A stretch of DNA of 61,981 nt from Candolleomyces eurysporus (lineage: Eukaryota > Basidiomycota > Agaricomycetes > Agaricales > Psathyrellaceae), in the NCBI GenBank assembly GCA_027579435.1, contig JANBPK010000886.1, forward strand, positions 1-61,981. The letters are read 5' to 3'. How positions within the stretch are numbered: the first letter of the stretch is position 1; each line of letters opens with the position of its first letter. The notes below the pieces were generated by a model. The model worked only from the letters and a program-made list of their open reading frames with translations, had not been told where the DNA came from and made no database searches. A program made the translations under genes and the position numbers. Below are positions 22,554 to 34,240 of this stretch, piece by piece.

Positions 22554-23514
22554 TGATTTCANTACTCTCTGTTCGTCTTTTGCTGCTATGCATATTGATT
22601 TTGACCCTCGCTCGAACCATTATTCTANTCNCNTTGTCCGTCTCCNTTGAAATTTCCACNAGGTAGGNNTNATGCACNAGGGAAAGATGNTTGGTACGTG
22701 CTTCGTCGCTGATCCCTTATTGAAGTCTAACNTGATAGTCCAGGGAAAGAGGTTTTTTGGTCTTCAAAAAGCTCCTTGGCACCATANGATTTCGAGAGCG
22801 NNAANANGAACGACCCTTGAGCCGCTCTTTCCGAGTCACCTTGTGTTTTATTGCTTCTCGTCNGTGGAGCATCGCNTATTCTTGACGTTTTTATTGATAC
22901 TTCCNTTGGTAAATCCAAAAACCGGAATACGCTTCCGCTTGGCCCTTTGCNCCGAGAACTAGGACTAGATTTCTACGTAAGTACTTCCCCAATTGACTGN
23001 GACTCCGCCAGTAACCCAGCGTACAGGTCCCTTGTGAGAAGCGATAACCTCTTCCGGGTGTGATTGTGATTACATTTCGGAAGAAATATGCAGGATCGCT
23101 TGATCAAGTCCAACTCCTGCCCTCCTCGTAAGTGTTTTGATCGTCGCTCCCCAAGCTCCCCNATGCGCAGCTTGGCCTGAATGCTTCTTGTTACGGTATA
23201 GGTGGAGCCACTGAGAACTTTCACCCTTTCTTCTCAACGATTGCCCGTTCCCTTCTTGTGCGGTGAGGCACGCGAACAGTGCCGCCTTGTTTGGAGAAAC
23301 ACTAGGTCTGCTTATCGCCCAGTACCTGAACNANANCGGTGCTCCTGTGGTTCTACATTAGGAATTCGGACATTCCGACGCTCGGTATGACGCGATAATT
23401 AAATCGTCATACTCAGAAGCCTTTGCCGAGCGACGACTCTCATGTCAAGCGCCCGGAGGCTGAATCCCTGGGTTCCACCGTAATCGATATCATTCCCCAC
23501 TTGCACTTGCCCCC
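22554..23514 (+). other. N-rich region with coding-like debris
   Basis: No intact gene. Three stretches on the plus strand look like former or badly assembled exons: 22851-22975 (DVFIDTS then LPLGPL and RELGLDFY before a GTAAGT), 23060-23128 (FRKKYAGSLDQVQLLPSS) and 23200-23340 (GGATENFHPFFSTIARSLL, then ANSAALFGETLGLLIAQYLN after a frame shift). I do not recognise the family. About thirty Ns and several frame breaks prevent deciding between a pseudogene and an assembly-damaged gene. Confidence 0.4.
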
Positions 23515-23677
23515 AATGCCACATAAAACCGATCTGCGCTTCCCCATTTCGAGCTTGGCTCAGCGTTGAATGCGCCAATTTCGGATCGGTAAAGCAAAAC
23601 GTCTCTCCTTGAAAATTGCTATAAATTAACAAGGTGCGCTGTCGTTCATGGTGACCTCATCATCCCTCCCCTGAGCC
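23515..23677 (+). promoter_or_regulatory. Promoter of FAD oxidoreductase 1, with TATA box and uORF
   Basis: TATAAAT at 23630-23636 lies 48 nt before the ATG. The block is homologous to 25922-26086 before the tandem paralogue (shared CCGATCTGCG, GCCAATTTCGG and ATTGCTATAAAT). A short upstream ORF of eight codons (ATG 23648 to TGA 23674) is present only here; the paralogue has ACG in place of this ATG. Confidence 0.65.
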
Positions 23678-25785
23678 ATGGTAGCAGCGGTATTGGTATC
23701 GCGTTGCGCGGCCTTGGCCAGCTTTTTCTCCCTCGCTGCCCAAGTGGTCTTCGCAAAGGCTGATGGTTCCCGCCTCCCAGAGAGAGGTCTCTTGGACCCG
23801 ATCTGTAGACGAATTGCCGACGAAACCTCGTCTGCAACCAAAGTCTATTACCCTGGTATGTTATTCCTCTAAGACGTGTTTTATTCCTGTCGCTCACGCT
23901 GTTATAGGCTCGTCAGCATATGCGAAGGCGATTCATCACTGGTCTTTTGCGAGCACGGAAACCAGTGAATGCGTCGTCGAACCTGCGACACCGGAAGATG
24001 TGGGACGCGTCGTAAGAATATCTTCGTTTCCGTCATGCGGCTTCTTCACATGTCACTCATTCACTTTCCTAATATTCACAGTTGCGGATCGTCGGTGAGA
24101 CGCGCACACCATTTGCGGTAAGTCAGCTAAATTATTTAGATGCTTCTCATGTCATCATTGTATACCTCTGACGCTGACCATGATGCACACGTAGGTGAAA
24201 GGTGGAGGACACTCTACAAACCCCGGATTCTCGTCAACCAAAGGCGTACATATCTCCATGGATGCGTTCTCCGACGTCGAGTATGACGCGTCTGCACAGA
24301 CGGCCGAAGTTGGTGCTGGTTTGGTGTGGGACGATGTGTACGCCGCCCTCGAGCCCTTCGCCGTCAACGTAGTTGGGGGGCGTGTATCTGGCGTTGGGGT
24401 AGCTGGGTTTACACTGGGAGGAGGTAGGACATCCCCAGGGTGGCGTTAGAATGCCTTACTGATGCTCCAACCTCTCTTGATTCCAATCTACTCAGGGTTC
24501 TCTTGGAAGACCAACCAATATGGCCTGACGGTTGATACTGTCGTAGCGTTCGAATTGGTAAAGCCCGATGGAACTGTTTCAACAGTCACCGAGGCTTCCG
24601 ATTCGGAGCTTTTCTTTGGATTAAAGGTAGGTGTATACCTAAATTATGACATCGGGTCGACACATCCATATTAACGGAACGAACCCTTTTAAATTTCTGA
24701 TAGGGTGGCCTCAATAACTTTGTAAGTCTTACTCATTGTTGCAACCTAACACGCTTTTTGTCCTTAATTGCCACTGATCGACTTCGCAGGGAATTGTTAC
24801 CAAATTTACGCTGAAGACTTTCCCGCAAACCAATGTTTGGGTGGGCATCTGCGTTCCTTGGTTTGGCCGCACGAGGCTGACGGTCTTCCACAGGGAGGGT
24901 TAATCACGTACACTGCAAACTCCATAGCAGAAGTTAGCGCCGCTACTGCTGAATTTTCAGCCACTGTCACAGACCCAAAGGCATCTATCATTACGACCTA
25001 CAACTTCCTGGCTGGTTCGGTGAGCCTACAAAAGCCTTCAAATAAGCATGCTTTTCTGACGCCAAAAGACGAATATAGCCTGGCATCAGCTTGTTGTTGT
25101 TCTACGACTGGCCTACACCCCCACCTGGTCTCTTCGATAACTTCCTAGAGATACCCCACCTTACCAGGAACGTAAAAACTCGCAGTTTCCTGGACCTGGT
25201 CACGGCTGCACCATCGAATGTGCAAGCGAACCAGCGAGGTAGCTTCCAAATGGTCCCGGTCCTCGAGTATACCCCGTCATTTATCGAGGCGGTCGTAAAC
25301 CAGTCTGTCGTAAGCACTCTCCCTTCCTCACATTTCTTCGATGCAACTATATCTAATTGAATCATGCCATATAGTACTGGGGCACCCGACTGAGCCTCTT
25401 GCCGAACCTGCGCACCGGAACATTCTTCTCCTATGCCGTCGAACCCTTCCTCCCAAACATCTACACCCACAACGCGAACCCCACCGCCTACCCCTACTCC
25501 CGTTCGCGCTTCTTCTCTCCCTTCAACATTTACTTCTCCTGGCTCAGTCCTACGGACGACAGATTGTTCAGACAGTCGGTGTTGGAAAGCGCTCAGGCGC
25601 TTTTGGACGCTGCACAGGCAGAGGGTCAGTCGAATCTAGGTGAAGTCCCGCTGTATCCCAATTATGCTGCGGGTTCGACACCTGTGGAGGCAATCTACGG
25701 TGATCATTTGGACGAGTTGAGAACTTTGAAGGCGAGAGTGGATCCGGGGAATGTGATGGGGCTTGCGGGTGGATTTAAGCTTTGA
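23678..25785 (+). CDS. Secreted FAD-linked oxidoreductase (BBE-like), copy 1
   Basis: Berberine-bridge/VAO-type flavoprotein oxidising a small carbohydrate or secondary-metabolite substrate (substrate unknown). Ten exons: 23678-23855, 23908-24011, 24082-24117, 24195-24423, 24496-24626, 24704-24721, 24790-24840, 24894-25019, 25079-25309, 25375-25785 (504 aa). A hydrophobic signal peptide precedes AKADGSRLP. The PCMH-type FAD domain has KGGGHSTNP, where H112 is the usual covalent flavin attachment residue. GGRVSGVGVAGFTLGGG follows; the cysteine of bicovalent relatives is not seen at that site. NQYGLTVD and GLNNFGIVTKF are typical. The C-terminal BBE-like element reads LYPNYAAGSTPVEAIYG, then DPGNVMGLAGGFKL. 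The tandem paralogue starts 301 bp downstream of the stop. Confidence 0.9.
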
Positions 25786-25921
25786 CTTTAACCTCTATTT
25801 TCATGATACCCAGACTGCACTTTAACCACCGATAATGTTCAACTTAAAGTGACTTTGAAATTGTTGGCGTGCAGATTTGGAGATGCCCTCATTCAGTCTG
25901 TTGGAAGCAGCAGGTACAGTC

Positions 25922-26086
25922 TGATGCCACTAAACCGATCTGCGTTTCCCCATCCCGAGCCTAGCTCAGGGCTGAATGCACCAATTTCGGTTCGGCAAAG
26001 CACAACATCATTCCTCAAAAATTGCTATAAATCTGTGCTGTCGTTCACGGTGACCTCGTCATCCCTCCTCTTCCCTTGAACCTAGC
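25922..26086 (+). promoter_or_regulatory. Promoter of FAD oxidoreductase 2, with TATA box
   Basis: TATAAAT at 26026-26032 lies 61 nt before the ATG, inside a block homologous to 23515-23677. This places the start of the duplicated unit upstream of the coding sequence. Confidence 0.6.
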
Positions 26087-28219
26087 ATGGTAGCAACGGC
26101 GTCGGTGTCGCGTTGCGCGGCTTTGGCCGGCTTTTTAGCCCTTGCCGTCCAAGTCGCCTCTGCAAAGGCTGATGGTTCCCGCCTCCCGGAGAGAGGTCTC
26201 TTGGGTCTCTTAGTGGACCCGATTTGTGCAAGAATTGCCGACGAGACCTCGTCTGCAACCAAAGTCTACTACCCTGGTACGTCACTGCTCTAATACGCGT
26301 TATATCCTTGATATCGCTCACACCATTATAGGTACACCACAATATCTCAAAGCGATTCATCACTGGTCTGTCGCGAGCACCCAGCTCAGTGACTGCGTTG
26401 TCGAACCCGCGACACCGGAAGACGTGGGACGCGTCGTAAGAACCTCTTCGTTTCCGTCATGACATGCAGCTTCTTCACATGTCACTCATTCACTGTCCTG
26501 ATATTCACAGCTGCGGATCGTCGGTGAGACGCGCACACCGTTTGCGGTAAGTTAGCTAACTTGTTTAGATGCTTCCTATTTTATCATTGTCTACCTATGA
26601 CGCTGACCATGATGCATGTGTAGGTGAAAGGTGGAGGACACTCTACAAACCCGGGATTCTCGTCAACCGATGGAGTACATATCTCTATGGCCGCGTTCTC
26701 CGAAGTCAAGTATGACGCGTCTGCACAGACTGCCGAAGTTGGTGCTGGCCTGGTCTGGGACGATGTCTACGAGGCCCTCGAGCCCTACCAGGTCAACGTA
26801 GTTGGGGGGCGAGTATCTGGCGTTGGAGTGGCTGGATTTACACTGGGAGGAGGTGGGTTATCCCTGGGGTGGCGTTATTAGAATGCCTTATTGATGCTCC
26901 AACCTCTCGATTTCAATTTACTCAGGGTTCTCTTGGAAGACCAACCAATATGGCCTGACGGTTGATACTGTCGTAGCGTTCGAATTGGTAAAGCCCGATG
27001 GAACTGTTTCAACAGTCACCGAGGCATCCGATTCGGAGCTTTTCTTTGGATTGAAGGTAGGTGTATACCTAAACTATGGCATCGGGTCGAGGCATCAATA
27101 TTAACGGAACGAGTCTTTTCTATAGGGTGGCCTCAATAACTTTGTTAGTCTTACTCATCGTTATAGCCTAACACGCATTTTGTCTTAATTGCCACTGATC
27201 AACTCCGCAGGGAATTGTTACCAAATTTACGCTGAAGACTTTCCCGCAAACCAAGGTTTGGGTGAGCATCTGCGTTTCTTAATTTTGGCTAGACGCTGAC
27301 GGTCTTCCACAGGGAGGAGTAATCACGTACACTGCAAACTCCATTCCAGAAGTCACCGCCGCTACTGCACAATTTTCAGCTACTGTAACAGACCCAAAGG
27401 CATCTATCATTACAACCTACAACTTCCTGGCTGGTTCGGTGAGCATACAACAGCGCTAGCCCTCAAATAAGCATGCTACTTTCTGACACCAAAAGGCGAA
27501 TCTCTAGCCTGGCATCACCTTGTTGCTTTTCTACGACGGGCCTACACGTCCATCTGGTCTCTTCGACAGCTTCCTAGAAATACCCCACTTCACCAAGGAC
27601 GTAAAAACTCGCACTTTCCTCGATTTGGTCAAGGCTCCACCGTCGAATGTGCAAGCGAACCAGCGAGGTAGCTTCCACATGGTCCCGGTCCTCGAGTATA
27701 CCCCGTCGTTTATCAATGCGGTCGTAAACCAGAGTGTTGTAAGCTCTTTTTCTTTCTCATATCCTTTTCGAAATTCATATATATATCTAACTGAATCATT
27801 TCATATAGTACTGGGGCAAACGACTGAGCCTCTTGCCGAACCTGCGCACCGGAACGTTCTTCTCCTACGCCGTCGAACCCTTCCTTCCAAACATCTACAC
27901 CCACAACGCGAACCACACCGCCTACCCCTACTCCCGTTCGCGCTTCTTCTCCCCCTTCAACATTTACTTCTCCTGGCTCAGTCCTACGGACGACAAATTG
28001 TTCAGAAGGTCGATTTTAGAGAGCGCTCAGGCGCTTTTGGACGCGCAACAGGCAGAGGGTCAGTCGAATTTAGGTGAAGTCCCGCTGTATCCCAATTATG
28101 CTGAGGGTTCGACACCTGTGGAGGTGATCTATGGTAGTAATTTGAACGGGTTGAGAAAGTTGAAGAAGAGAGTGGATCTGGACAATGTGATGGGGCTTGC
28201 TGGAGGATTTAAGCTATGA
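26087..28219 (+). CDS. Secreted FAD-linked oxidoreductase (BBE-like), copy 2
   Basis: Tandem paralogue of 23678-25785 with the same ten-exon layout and phases: 26087-26276, 26332-26435, 26511-26546, 26624-26852, 26926-27056, 27126-27143, 27211-27261, 27313-27438, 27508-27738, 27809-28219 (508 aa). It carries a signal peptide, GGGHS (H116), GGRVSGVGVAGFTLGGG and the same C-terminal YGSNL...GFKL element. Four extra residues lie after RGLLG in exon 1. The 18-nt exon 6 keeps its sequence, but its donor is GTTAGT instead of GTAAGT. Substitutions concentrate in exons 1, 2, 8 and 9, while exons 4-7 are nearly identical to copy 1. Both copies appear functional. Confidence 0.9.
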
Positions 28220-28484
28220 TTTCAACTTCTATCTCTCATTATACCCAAACTGTACCTTAACCACCGATAATGTTTTACTCAAAGAGACCTAGAGTTTGCT
28301 AGTTCAGATTCGGAGAAACTTTCATTCAATCTATTGAAAGTAACATATACAGCCCAAAACAGCAGGGGGTATGATTAGCGAAGGGACGACATATATGTGA
28401 AAGGTAATGTACATCAATCCAAAGGAGGGTGAAGTGTCTGAAAGCCCAAAATTCAATCGAACTATGCAACCGAAAGGTCCCAAC
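28220..28484. other. Convergent intergenic
   Basis: 3' flank of oxidoreductase 2. Its first 60 bp resemble the flank of copy 1 (shared TTAACCACCGATAATGTT). Nothing else seen. Confidence 0.5.
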
Positions 28485-29628
28485 TTATTTGGGTGCCTCA
28501 AACTGCAACCGGTTCATATCCACCTTCCCCTGCTCAATCCATTCCTTCTTGACCAACTTTTCCTTCGACTGGTAATACAGCCGATAGACCAACTTGATCG
28601 TCCCTTCACTAACCCCCGCAACCGAACTAATCTCCTGGATATTCTTCTTCTTATCCACCAACATACAGGTGAAATAAATCGCACCACCAGCGATTGACAC
28701 CGGGCTCCTCCCATCCGCAATACCATGCTCCCGTGCAGCAATGATAATGTCCGAGCATATCGACTGCACGTTCGGTGGGAGGTCGAGGTGATTGCAGTAT
28801 CGCACGAGCAGATTCTCAGGGCCTGTCACCGTGGACGATACAATCGCCTGATGACTGCTACTCGAAGCCGACGCCCCCGGCTGCAAATTGAACGCCTGTT
28901 CGAGTGCTTTGTAACATTGACCCAGCACTTTCTTTGACACGTGGGTCAAATTGCATATCTCCCTGAACGTTCGGGGAACGTGAGCCTGCCTGCAGGCTAT
29001 AAATATGCACGCAGCGATGACGGCTTCGAGGGGCTTGCCACGCAACAGTTTCTCGTCGTCCGAGCGCTTGTACAGCTGTTTGGCGATATCGCTGATGGTC
29101 TTTGGGAGGGAGAATTGGTCACACCAACTCGAGATGTCGCGGAACGCGGTGAGGATGTTGCGCTCGGATCGAGAGTTTTGGGAACGTGCGGCGGCGCGTT
29201 GCAGGTCTCGCGCCATGCCGGTACCGCCGTCTTTGAAACTGATGACGGTGTCCAGTTGCTCGATACCCTCCATGAGAGGGTCTGACGCCGCACCGACACG
29301 AGAAGGATCGTCTCCCTCGTCATTGGCGAACGTCTATATGAAAAGACACGAAATAGTGTTTCATACGCCCAGTTCATTCGGACAGATGAGAAAAGTGGTT
29401 GGAGGCACTTACCCGCCATTCGCTACGGGTGTCAACAACCCTGTCACCGAGAACCAAGCCACAGTTCCCGCAAACGAGATCTCCGCTACCAAATTCCTCG
29501 ACAATGTTGGGGTTTGGGTCTCTGCATTCTGGACAGATGAGTCGGACGGCAAGGTCTGGACCATATGTCGGCGCTGCAGGTGTCTTTGGGCTTGCTGCCG
29601 CAAGGGGGAATGGTTGCATGAACGCCAT
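28485..29628 (-). CDS. SUA7: General transcription factor TFIIB
   Basis: Bridges promoter-bound TBP and RNA polymerase II and sets the start site. Two exons: 29628-29413 and 29333-28485 (354 aa). The N-terminal zinc ribbon has CPEC (32-35) and CGNC (53-56). The B-reader/linker region contains VVDTRSEWRTFANDEGDDPS, the hallmark of TFIIB. Two cyclin-like repeats follow: AFRDISSWCDQFSLPKTISD with KPLEAVIAACIFIACRQAHV, then YCNHLDLPPNVQSICSDIII with SPVSIAGGAIYF. The C-terminus ends EQGKVDMNRLQFEAPK. Length is ordinary for fungi. Confidence 0.95.
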
Positions 29629-30024
29629 GATGTATTATGCCGAGAGCTTTTTGAAAGTGGGATTCGGATGTTGAGGAGCCGTGGCTTGACGTATGGGTGT
29701 TACTCAGTCTACAAAGATCTTCTAGCGTATATTAATGCAAAACACCATGGCCTACACACCGGTTCGAAAGGAACGAGGATTTTGGGCGAGACCAGCAGCA
29801 GAGATGGTGGTGGTCAAGGGAAAAGGTTCAAAGAGCCCTAGAGTCACACCCCGGACCCTCAAATGTCGCGTGCGTGGCTGTGCCACCGCCAGAGCCTGCA
29901 TCACCGGAGCCACGTGCGTCCGGACATGGAGGATATGTACTCGGAACAGCCCAGAAACCTCTCGAGGATGAGTAAGGGTGTGTCAAAAAAAAACATTGGG
30001 GAGTCATCGATTGTATATTTAAGG
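29629..30024. other. TFIIB promoter region
   Basis: A 396-bp gap between TFIIB and the epoxide hydrolase stop. A plus-strand ORF (29750-29971, MAYTPVRKERGFW...) of 73 codons is present, with no conserved feature; I do not call it a gene. Confidence 0.45.
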
Positions 30025-31361
30025 TTACAGCTTAGATAATTCTCGGGGATGAGAGCAAGTCAAATGTTCCAACCATTCTGAAATATGTTTGGTGACTTCG
30101 TCTTTAGCTTCCACCATTAGCCAATGTCCACGTCCCTCAATCGCAATGTCCTGGTACTTGCTAATGAACTTCCGAGCTTTATTGATGACGAATGGGGTGG
30201 CCGTTGGGTCGTGTGTGCCCCAAATGAAAAGGTATGGTAGGTCTGCGCTCAGTGCAGCAGGAAGACGGGCAGCTACAAACCGGAACGTCAGTTTCGAATA
30301 AGACGTAAACCGTGACGTCAAGATTAACCTAGCTCTTCTTCATGCCGATATTGAGAGGTGCGGTAGTAATTCAACGGGCCATGCATGCCTTTCCCAAATT
30401 CTTGGATGTAGTAAGCTCGTTCAGTGTCATTCAAGATGGTAGGAAGACCAGTCGGCGTCTTGGAATCAGCGAGAATTTTCTCCAAAGCTCCCTTGGGTGT
30501 AAAATCAAGCTGCTTGTCCCCATACTGACTGACGTCTGCGAACATGAGGCCGACAAATTTTCCAAGCTGCGAGACAGGTCAAGGAGTGACTGTGAATGGA
30601 TGAGACTCTCACTTACATGAGAGGGAATTTCATGTGAAGACTTTTGGTCGTTGAAATAAAGTTGATACCCTAGGTTCGGAGCACGTTTCACGACCTCGGT
30701 AAGGGGTATGTACTCCCGCGTGGGGGGCGTATAAGGGACGCTGAGCCTGTCAGAACAAATATTTCAATGCTGCTACCAAGAGCAAATGAAATTTCGACGG
30801 ACATAATGAGAGCCAGTAGGCGATCCGGTTGCCACAAGGCAAACCTCCCGGCAATGTAGGAGCCCCAATCATGGCCGATGACAATCTAGGGGTCGTTAAT
30901 GAAATGAATGAAAGACGGACGATTGGATCTCCTACAGCCCGACGAACACCGAGCACATCTAACAGCGCAGCAAGGTCTGCGCATAGCTTTTTCGAGGTGT
31001 ATTCTTCAGCATCGGTCGGCTTTGCACTTTCACCATATCCCAGCATATCCGGTGCAACCACGCGACAGCCTCGGCGAACCCATGGGCCGATCTGGTACCT
31101 CCAGCCATACCTAGGCACGTAAGCCTCTAACAGCAGACGTAATGTTGAGTCAAGCGCACCATAAATCAGGGAAGCCATGGACGCATAGGAGTGTGGGGTG
31201 CCGTTTGGGGTCGTAATCCACCGGCAACTGGTCAACCTGAGAAAATGGAGCGTTTGTGGATGGATGATCGGACTTATGAATGGACGTACAAAATGGTAGG
31301 CCCGACCGGTGGACAGAACCTCTGTTCTGTGGTTAAAACTCTCTGGCTTGAGGGGATCCAT
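30025..31361 (-). CDS. Soluble epoxide hydrolase (alpha/beta hydrolase)
   Basis: Hydrolyses epoxides to diols through an ester intermediate. Exons: 31361-31290, 31236-31160, 31110-30936, 30885-30803, 30746-30617, 30566-30329, 30272-30025 (340 aa). The oxyanion motif is HGFPDLW (44-50). MLGYGESAKP is typical of the fold. GHDWGS supplies the nucleophile (D114). The cap region has YIQEFGKGMHGPLNYYRTSQ, with the epoxide-activating tyrosines. WGTHDPTA provides the acidic residue and GRGHWLMVEA the catalytic histidine. The reader should treat intron 6 as less certain, because its donor is GTTAAT. No signal peptide or peroxisomal tail is evident (ends ELSKL); the final -SKL is however the type 1 peroxisomal targeting tripeptide, so peroxisomal import is possible. 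Confidence 0.92.
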
Positions 31362-31775
31362 GGCGGTGCCTCAGAAAGAGAGACTGGGGTACCGGCTCTT
31401 CGAATGCCATGACCGAGGACCGGCTATTGCAGCGATCATCACTGAATATTGATGGGAGGAGTCAACGAGGACCCACAAGAAGATTGAAGCGGAGTCTGGA
31501 CGGAGTGTGAATTGCAGGCGCTGGGCACTGCGCAAATCTGACGAGCACCGTCGTCTTGCCACTCGACGAAGTCCTTTCTTTACATTCGCCTTAAATCTCC
31601 CGAAATATCCCCCAAAACTACGCAAATATCACTTTTAATCAACCCTAGCATCGACTGCACCTCGTGGATCATTTTCTTCAACCGCGCACCCCCCATTTAA
31701 TACCACCCCTTTGATCAAGTAAGACTTCGTATTTGCTTTCAAGGAATCGACCCTTATCTATCTACTAGTACCAGC
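31362..31775. other. Divergent intergenic, epoxide hydrolase / Btz gene
   Basis: A 414-bp promoter interval. ORFs here lack conservation signals. Nothing distinctive seen. Confidence 0.45.
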
Positions 31776-34240
31776 ATGCCTGCAGCAGTTCCAGCATCCA
31801 CCTCTACACAACTTGCAGACAAAGCCAACTTGCAGAAAGCTCGTCCAGCAAAGGCACAGTCGAGGAAAAAGAGGGCCGGCAGGAGACGAGGGGCTCGGAA
31901 TGATCTCGAGAGCGATGAAGAAATCGAACGCGAGGCCGCCTCCTCTGAATCCGACGATGACGACCACAACGATCCAGCTTCATCAACCGACGACGAATCT
32001 GCCACAGACGACTCCGACACTGAACCAGGCTCGGAAGACGTCCCCTCCCATNCCCCCCATCCCCAGCTCCAGCAAAGAGGTCGCTGTCACTCACATCAAT
32101 GGCGCCGTTGCACCCTTTTTCGAGACCTCCCTGACCTGGTCAGAGATGGTAGCCGATGAGAACGACAACGGCGCTACTGGTGCCGGTCTGCCAGTCATCG
32201 ACTTTGCAGAGTTCAACGGTCCTTCCAAGATCCCAGCTCGTCCTCAGAAGAAAGCCCAAAAGCAGAAACACAAGAAAGTAGCAGCTTCTTCTTCTACGTC
32301 CGCAGCGCCACCCACACCCACACCACCCACACAGCACACAAAGCCACCAGCACCAGCAGAAGCGGCAGCGACTCCAGCTTGGGACGAGTCACCTGTTCAG
32401 GCTCCGGAGCCTTCGAAAGCGCCTGCATCGCCACTTGCCGAGCGCAAGCTCGGACAAAGCGCTCGACAAGCCTACCAGGAACGATTGGAAAAGGACCCGG
32501 CCTATGTGCCAACAGTTGGAGGGTTCTGGAATCACGATGATCGCCTGATGGATAAGGAGTTGCGAAGTCTGAGTGGGTGGTGGAGAGGGCAGTGGCAGGG
32601 GCGTGGCCGTGGTAGAGGGTTTGGAATGCGTGGTGGGGCTCGTGCTGGCCACGACTCACATCCTTCTAAAGACGTTGACCCTGAAGACCTCCCTCCTGTT
32701 GAACGTGCCTGGACCCATGACGGTTTTGAAGAGATGAAGAGAAAGGACGAGGAACGTCAAGCACGGCAAGAAGCTTTGGCAAACCGAGGGCGAGGCGGAT
32801 TCCGTGGTGGTGGTCGAGGTGGATTTGCGGCTCGGGGACGAGGATCTTTCAAGAATAGGTTCGGCGGTTCGCCTGCAAGGGGGATCTCGCCAACTCCAGG
32901 TCGCGTTTGGTTTGCGATGAAGCCAGAGTATCCATGGTCGCAGCAGTCTACAGCATTCCTTTTCCCCGGGCCTGGCCGACATGGAAAACCTGCGAGCTAC
33001 CGTGTCAAGGTACCTGGAAAGCGGGAACAGATTGCAAGGATAACCGAAGCAACACAAACCCCCAAGCCAAATCCCGAAGGTCCAGCCCCAGCTGTCGCCG
33101 AGGTGAAGGAAGTGCAGTATGTCGTTCGACTCCCGAGCAAGAAACAAGAGCCACAGAAGGAACAACCCGAAGTCTCTGCAGAAGCTCACGCCCCCGTTGC
33201 TGAGGTCAAGGAGGAAACACCAGCTGTACCAGAGACCGCACCCATACCCTCAGGAAGCCCGGTGTTGGAGGAAGCTGCATCAAGTCAGCCGAGTCCTGCG
33301 GTCGTCTCCCAATTGGAACAGCTGTCCATCGATCCCGCTGTACCTGATCCTAGCCGCCAAGCGAAGATGGAAGAGGCCGTTCTCCGCAACCCTACTACTG
33401 AGCGGTTGGAAGGTCCGGCGAGTGCAACTGATCAGAGACCCGTACTACCTCCTCTTCAAACCGTCTTCACCCCTCCACCACCCCCTGTATCGCAGCCTTC
33501 GCCGGTGTACGGCTCACCTTACACATANCCCCCAGCAGCTACCCCCTGGCATTGCTCTCAATCACCACGGCATTCCTTACGAGGTGGCTACTGGTCGTCC
33601 TGTCTATCTTCAGCATCCCCCTCCCCCTCCCATGTACAATCCTCAACCCCTCGTACATTCGCAATATGCCCCTCCCGGTATGGGTTATGGCCATGTTCGC
33701 CACCCATCTGCAATGTCTCCCGATTTCCTGGCTCAGCCCCCGTCCCATACTCCGCCAATGAACGGCTTCATTGATCCATCCACAGGAACTCCGCTCTTCT
33801 CACTCCCCCGTCCGAATGCTCGGCTCGAAATCCGTGCGCCCGACGGTTCGCACAGATCGCCACCCACGAAGCCTGCCTCGGCCCACAACCGTGGACCTTC
33901 GAAGCTGCGTAATACGGCCACTGCATTCGAGCCAACGCGAGTTGTGAACGATGGTTCTAATGGACTCTATCCTTCGATCAACAGTAGTACGCCTTCGGAT
34001 GGTAATGGCTTACCTCCCTCGTATGAAGCTGTCAATGGCGGTACCATGTCGGATGATGGGAGCCAGCAGCACCAGCCCCCTATGGGCCATATGATGGGAT
34101 ACAATCCATACAGCCAACCCTACTATTACCCTGACGGATATGTGTACCCTGGAGGGTATATGGACATGTCGCAGCAGCAGCCTGGGTCTTATGATGGGTA
34201 TGGGACTGATCAGGGTCAACAGCAAGCTGGTTATTATTAG
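31776..34240 (+). CDS. Btz-domain (Barentsz/CASC3-type) protein
   Basis: RNA-processing factor; the Btz/SELOR domain binds eIF4A3 and RNA in the exon junction complex. The gene appears intronless. The frame moves by one base at two single Ns (32052 and 33529); dropping both leaves 821 codons (about 820 aa), so these are probably assembly artefacts. Order of parts: basic RKKRAGRRRG near the start, acidic Ser/Asp stretch, Ala/Pro-rich linker, Btz core around residues 230-330 (KDPAYVPTVGGFWNHDDR, LSGWWRGQWQ, ERAWTHDGFEEM). An RGG-rich segment (GRGGFRGGGRGGFAARGRG) follows. A long disordered tail rich in Pro, Gln, Tyr and Met ends GTDQGQQQAGYY. Confidence 0.88.

Noticed and set aside
29005..29841. 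278-codon plus-strand ORF overlapping TFIIB
   Set aside because: Antisense to strongly conserved TFIIB sequence.
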